Source: Branchiostoma floridae (Eukaryota; Chordata; Leptocardii; Amphioxiformes; Branchiostomatidae). Taken from it: a stretch of 46,139 nucleotides of DNA. The stretch spans positions 274,917-321,055 of the forward strand of contig NW_023365791.1 in NCBI RefSeq assembly GCF_000003815.2. Reading direction: 5' to 3'. The translations under genes and the position numbers were made by a program. Under the pieces are notes generated by a model. That model was not told the origin of the DNA. It saw only the letters and a program-made list of their open reading frames with translations, and did not search any database. Of this stretch, positions 43,376-46,139 are shown piece by piece. Position 1 is the stretch's first letter. Every line of letters starts with the position of its first letter.

Positions 43376-44215
43376 CAGCCAAATGTCAGTATTAGCGGCG
43401 GAATGCCCGTGGATTTCATCACTACATACTGATGAAGTCCACAACCAAATGTCAGTATTAGTGGCGGAATGCCCGTGGATTTCATCACTACATACAGATG
43501 AAGTCCACAGCCAAATGTCAGTATTAGCGGCGGAATGCCCGAAGATTTCATCACTACGTACTGATGAAGTCCACAGCTAAATGTCAGTATTAGTGGCGGA
43601 ATGCCCGTGGATTTCATCACTACATATTAATGCAGTCCACAGTCAAATTTCAGTATTAGCGACGGAATGCCCGTGGATTTCATCACTACATAGTGATAAA
43701 GTCCACAGCCAAATGTCAGTATAAGCGACGGAATGCCCGTGGATTTCATCCATATATATTGATGAAACCACAGCCAAATGTCAGTATTAGCGGCGGAATG
43801 CCCGTGGAGTTCATCACTACATACTGATGAAGTCCACAGCCAAATGTCAGTATTAGTGACAGAATGTCCGTGGATTTCATCACTACATACTGATGAAGTC
43901 CACAGCCAAATGTCAGTATTAGCGACAGAATGCCCGTGGATTTCATCACTACATACTGATGAAGTCCACAGCCAAATGTCAGTATTAGCGACAGAATGCC
44001 CGTGGATTTCATCACTACATACTGATGAAGTCCACAGCCAAATGTCAGTAGTAGCGACGGAATGCCCGTGGATTTCATTACTACATACTGATGAAGTCCA
44101 CAGCAAAATGTCAGTATTAGCGACGGAATGCCCGTGGATTTCATCACTACATACTGATGAAGTCCACAGCCAAATGTCAGTATTAGCGACGGAATGCCCG
44201 TGGATTTCATCACTA
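43376..44215. repeat. 66-bp minisatellite, array 2
   Basis: Thirteen units, almost all exactly 66 bp apart (one 65), ending abruptly in CATCACTA|ACGGG without the palindromic cassette seen in arrays 1 and 3. Confidence 0.95.
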
Positions 44216-44522
44216 ACGGGAGGTGCCCCAACACGGTACGCTTTTTCTTGCGCTCAAACTCATGGCGCTCCATCGCTAGTTGCCTGAGAGTGGTCAAATT
44301 TTGATGACTGAATTTTTTACACATAGATTTGAACAACATACTTGAATAAGAAATGCATTCATGTGGTTCATGAACCTTACGCGCTGCGTGTTACAAGCGG
44401 CAAACACTGTAAGACAATTTCGTGTATGTAACCTTCCAATTTTGTGCTACGCTGGACAATGTGCCTAACTTGGTACGCTTTTTTTACATTTTGCTCTCTT
44501 CAGAAGTAAGTGGTAAATTTAA
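44216..44522. other. Unassigned sequence between array 2 and gap
   Basis: GGTACGCTTTTT occurs twice (about 44236 and 44473). The minus strand reads MLFKSMCKKF...RHEFERKKKR in one frame, without a recognised family. Confidence 0.4.
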
Positions 44523-45303
44523 NNNNNNNNNNNNNNNNNNNNNNNNNNNNNNNNNNNNNNNNNNNNNNNNNNNNNNNNNNNNNNNNNNNNNNNNNNNNNN
44601 NNNNNNNNNNNNNNNNNNNNNNNNNNNNNNNNNNNNNNNNNNNNNNNNNNNNNNNNNNNNNNNNNNNNNNNNNNNNNNNNNNNNNNNNNNNNNNNNNNNN
44701 NNNNNNNNNNNNNNNNNNNNNNNNNNNNNNNNNNNNNNNNNNNNNNNNNNNNNNNNNNNNNNNNNNNNNNNNNNNNNNNNNNNNNNNNNNNNNNNNNNNN
44801 NNNNNNNNNNNNNNNNNNNNNNNNNNNNNNNNNNNNNNNNNNNNNNNNNNNNNNNNNNNNNNNNNNNNNNNNNNNNNNNNNNNNNNNNNNNNNNNNNNNN
44901 NNNNNNNNNNNNNNNNNNNNNNNNNNNNNNNNNNNNNNNNNNNNNNNNNNNNNNNNNNNNNNNNNNNNNNNNNNNNNNNNNNNNNNNNNNNNNNNNNNNN
45001 NNNNNNNNNNNNNNNNNNNNNNNNNNNNNNNNNNNNNNNNNNNNNNNNNNNNNNNNNNNNNNNNNNNNNNNNNNNNNNNNNNNNNNNNNNNNNNNNNNNN
45101 NNNNNNNNNNNNNNNNNNNNNNNNNNNNNNNNNNNNNNNNNNNNNNNNNNNNNNNNNNNNNNNNNNNNNNNNNNNNNNNNNNNNNNNNNNNNNNNNNNNN
45201 NNNNNNNNNNNNNNNNNNNNNNNNNNNNNNNNNNNNNNNNNNNNNNNNNNNNNNNNNNNNNNNNNNNNNNNNNNNNNNNNNNNNNNNNNNNNNNNNNNNN
45301 NNN
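44523..45303. other. Assembly gap, 781 N
   Basis: Lies between two minisatellite arrays of the same family. Confidence 1.
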
Positions 45304-45600
45304 AAGTCCACAGCCTAGCGACGGAATGCCCGTGAATGCCCGTGGATTTCATCACTACATACTGATGAAGTCCACAGCCAAATGTCAGTATTAGCGGCGG
45401 AATGCCCGTGGATTTCATTACTACATACTGATGAAGTCCACAGCCAAATGTCAGTATTAGCGGCGGAATGCCAGTGGATTTCACCACAACATATCGATGA
45501 AATCCACAGCCGTGGAGTTCATCATCCTTCTACCGATGAAATCCACAGCCGTGGATTTCATCAACATAGTGATGAACTCCACAGCTGTGGAGTTGATCAA
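45304..45600. repeat. 66-bp minisatellite, array 3, with palindromic terminal cassette
   Basis: One rearranged and two regular units (45378, 45444), then 45491-45600, which repeats the cassette of array 1: GATGAAATCCACAGCCGTGG followed by three further inverted arms, ending TGTGGAGTTGATC. Confidence 0.9.
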
Positions 45601-46139
45601 TCCACGGTCCTTGGATATACCTGCCCTTACCCTAGCGGTTAGTGCTTAAGTCATATCACGGCAAGTAAGCACCCGATTTCAAAACGGTTTGCAGATTACA
45701 AATCTGTACCAACATACCTTTGTAATGATACCAAGTTTGGCCGCCTAGAATACACTCTTAGCAATGTTGCCTCTAAGCACTACCCTAACCCTAACCCTAA
45801 CCCTAGCAGTTAGTGCTTAAGTCATATCTCGGCAAATAAGCACCCGATTTCAAAACGGTTTGCAGATTACAAATCTGTACCAACATACCTTTGTAATGAT
45901 ACCAAGTTTGGCCGCCTAGAATACACTCTTAGCCATGTTGCCTCTAAGCACTACCCTAACCCTAACCCTAACCCTAACCCTAACCCTAGCGGTTAGTGCT
46001 TAAGTCATATCTCGGCAAGTAAGCACCCGATTTCAAAACGATTTGCAGATTAAAAATCTGTACCAACATACCTTTGTAATGATACCAAGTTTGACCGCCT
46101 AAAATACACTCTTAGCAATGTTGCCTCTAAGCACTACCC
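45601..46139. repeat. CCCTAA-containing satellite, three units to window end
   Basis: AGTGCTTAAGTCATATC recurs at 45641, 45812 and 45995, spacing 171 and 183 bp. Each unit joins the next through CCCTAA hexamers; the 12-bp difference equals two hexamers. CCCTAA on the plus strand at the right edge is the wrong orientation for a right-hand chromosome end. Confidence 0.92.

Noticed and set aside
37785-44215. CRISPR array
   Set aside because: The 66-bp units are contiguous near-identical repeats with no unique spacers, in a eukaryotic genome.
37909-45642. 22-residue repeat proteins on both strands (MSVLAAECPWISSLHTDEVHSQ type and its antisense)
   Set aside because: The unit is 66 bp, a multiple of three, so any stop-free frame stays open. 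It is open on both strands, with no codon bias or gene context.
45782-46139. True chromosome end
   Set aside because: Only a few CCCTAA hexamers per unit, embedded in satellite, and in the wrong orientation for a right-hand terminus.

Overview
The window looks like a piece of a chordate, most likely amphioxus (Branchiostoma-like), nuclear genome scaffold. The reasons are small GT-AG exons spread over large introns, TTAGGG-type telomeric repeats, many short inverted-repeat (MITE-like) elements, a tRNA-derived SINE, six N gaps, and multi-domain C-type-lectin membrane proteins that carry a hevein-like eight-cysteine module of a kind I associate with amphioxus predicted proteins. The species call is inference; the sequence contains no direct marker. 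There is no prokaryotic, plasmid or viral gene set.

The left 31 kb holds three multi-exon genes of one family, assembled here by eye from splice sites, intron phase and homology between the copies. Gene A (minus strand, 10449 down to 1664, 10 exons, 489 aa) and gene B (plus strand, 13408-21969, 10 exons, 494 aa) are head-to-head inverted paralogues with the same exon and phase plan: signal peptide, C-type lectin-like domain (CTLD) 1, a 27-nt microexon, a 177-nt hevein-like exon, CTLD2, a 30-nt microexon, then a Pro/Thr-rich stalk with a Gly/Val transmembrane helix and a short tail. Gene C (plus, 24248-30893, 9 exons, 432 aa) is a more diverged tandem paralogue that lacks exactly the hevein-like exon. 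All three predict type I surface proteins with two CTLDs, a glycine-zipper transmembrane segment and a shared short tail ending around LAKVxP. The canonical Ca2+/sugar motifs are eroded in every CTLD. A role as innate-immune or cell-surface receptors or co-receptors is plausible but is inference.

Introns and spacers are crowded with repeats: an about 200-bp palindromic MITE with eight copies, all to the right of 15.5 kb; several other TIR families; a tRNA-SINE with visible target duplications; a possible degenerate hammerhead-ribozyme motif near 23.7 kb; and long simple-sequence tracts in the introns of gene A (tetranucleotide, polypyrimidine, TTAGGG-like).

From about 31 kb to the end I see no well-supported gene. 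This part is repeat-rich: MITEs, a roughly 1.8-kb direct duplication (35462-37283 and 40496-43333, the second copy split by a 1,023-bp insert), arrays of a 66-bp hairpin-forming minisatellite that end in a fixed palindromic cassette, a 206-bp satellite with dimeric higher-order structure, and a CCCTAA-containing satellite running to the window edge. The duplication and arrays abut N gaps, so haplotype mis-assembly is a live alternative to real duplication.
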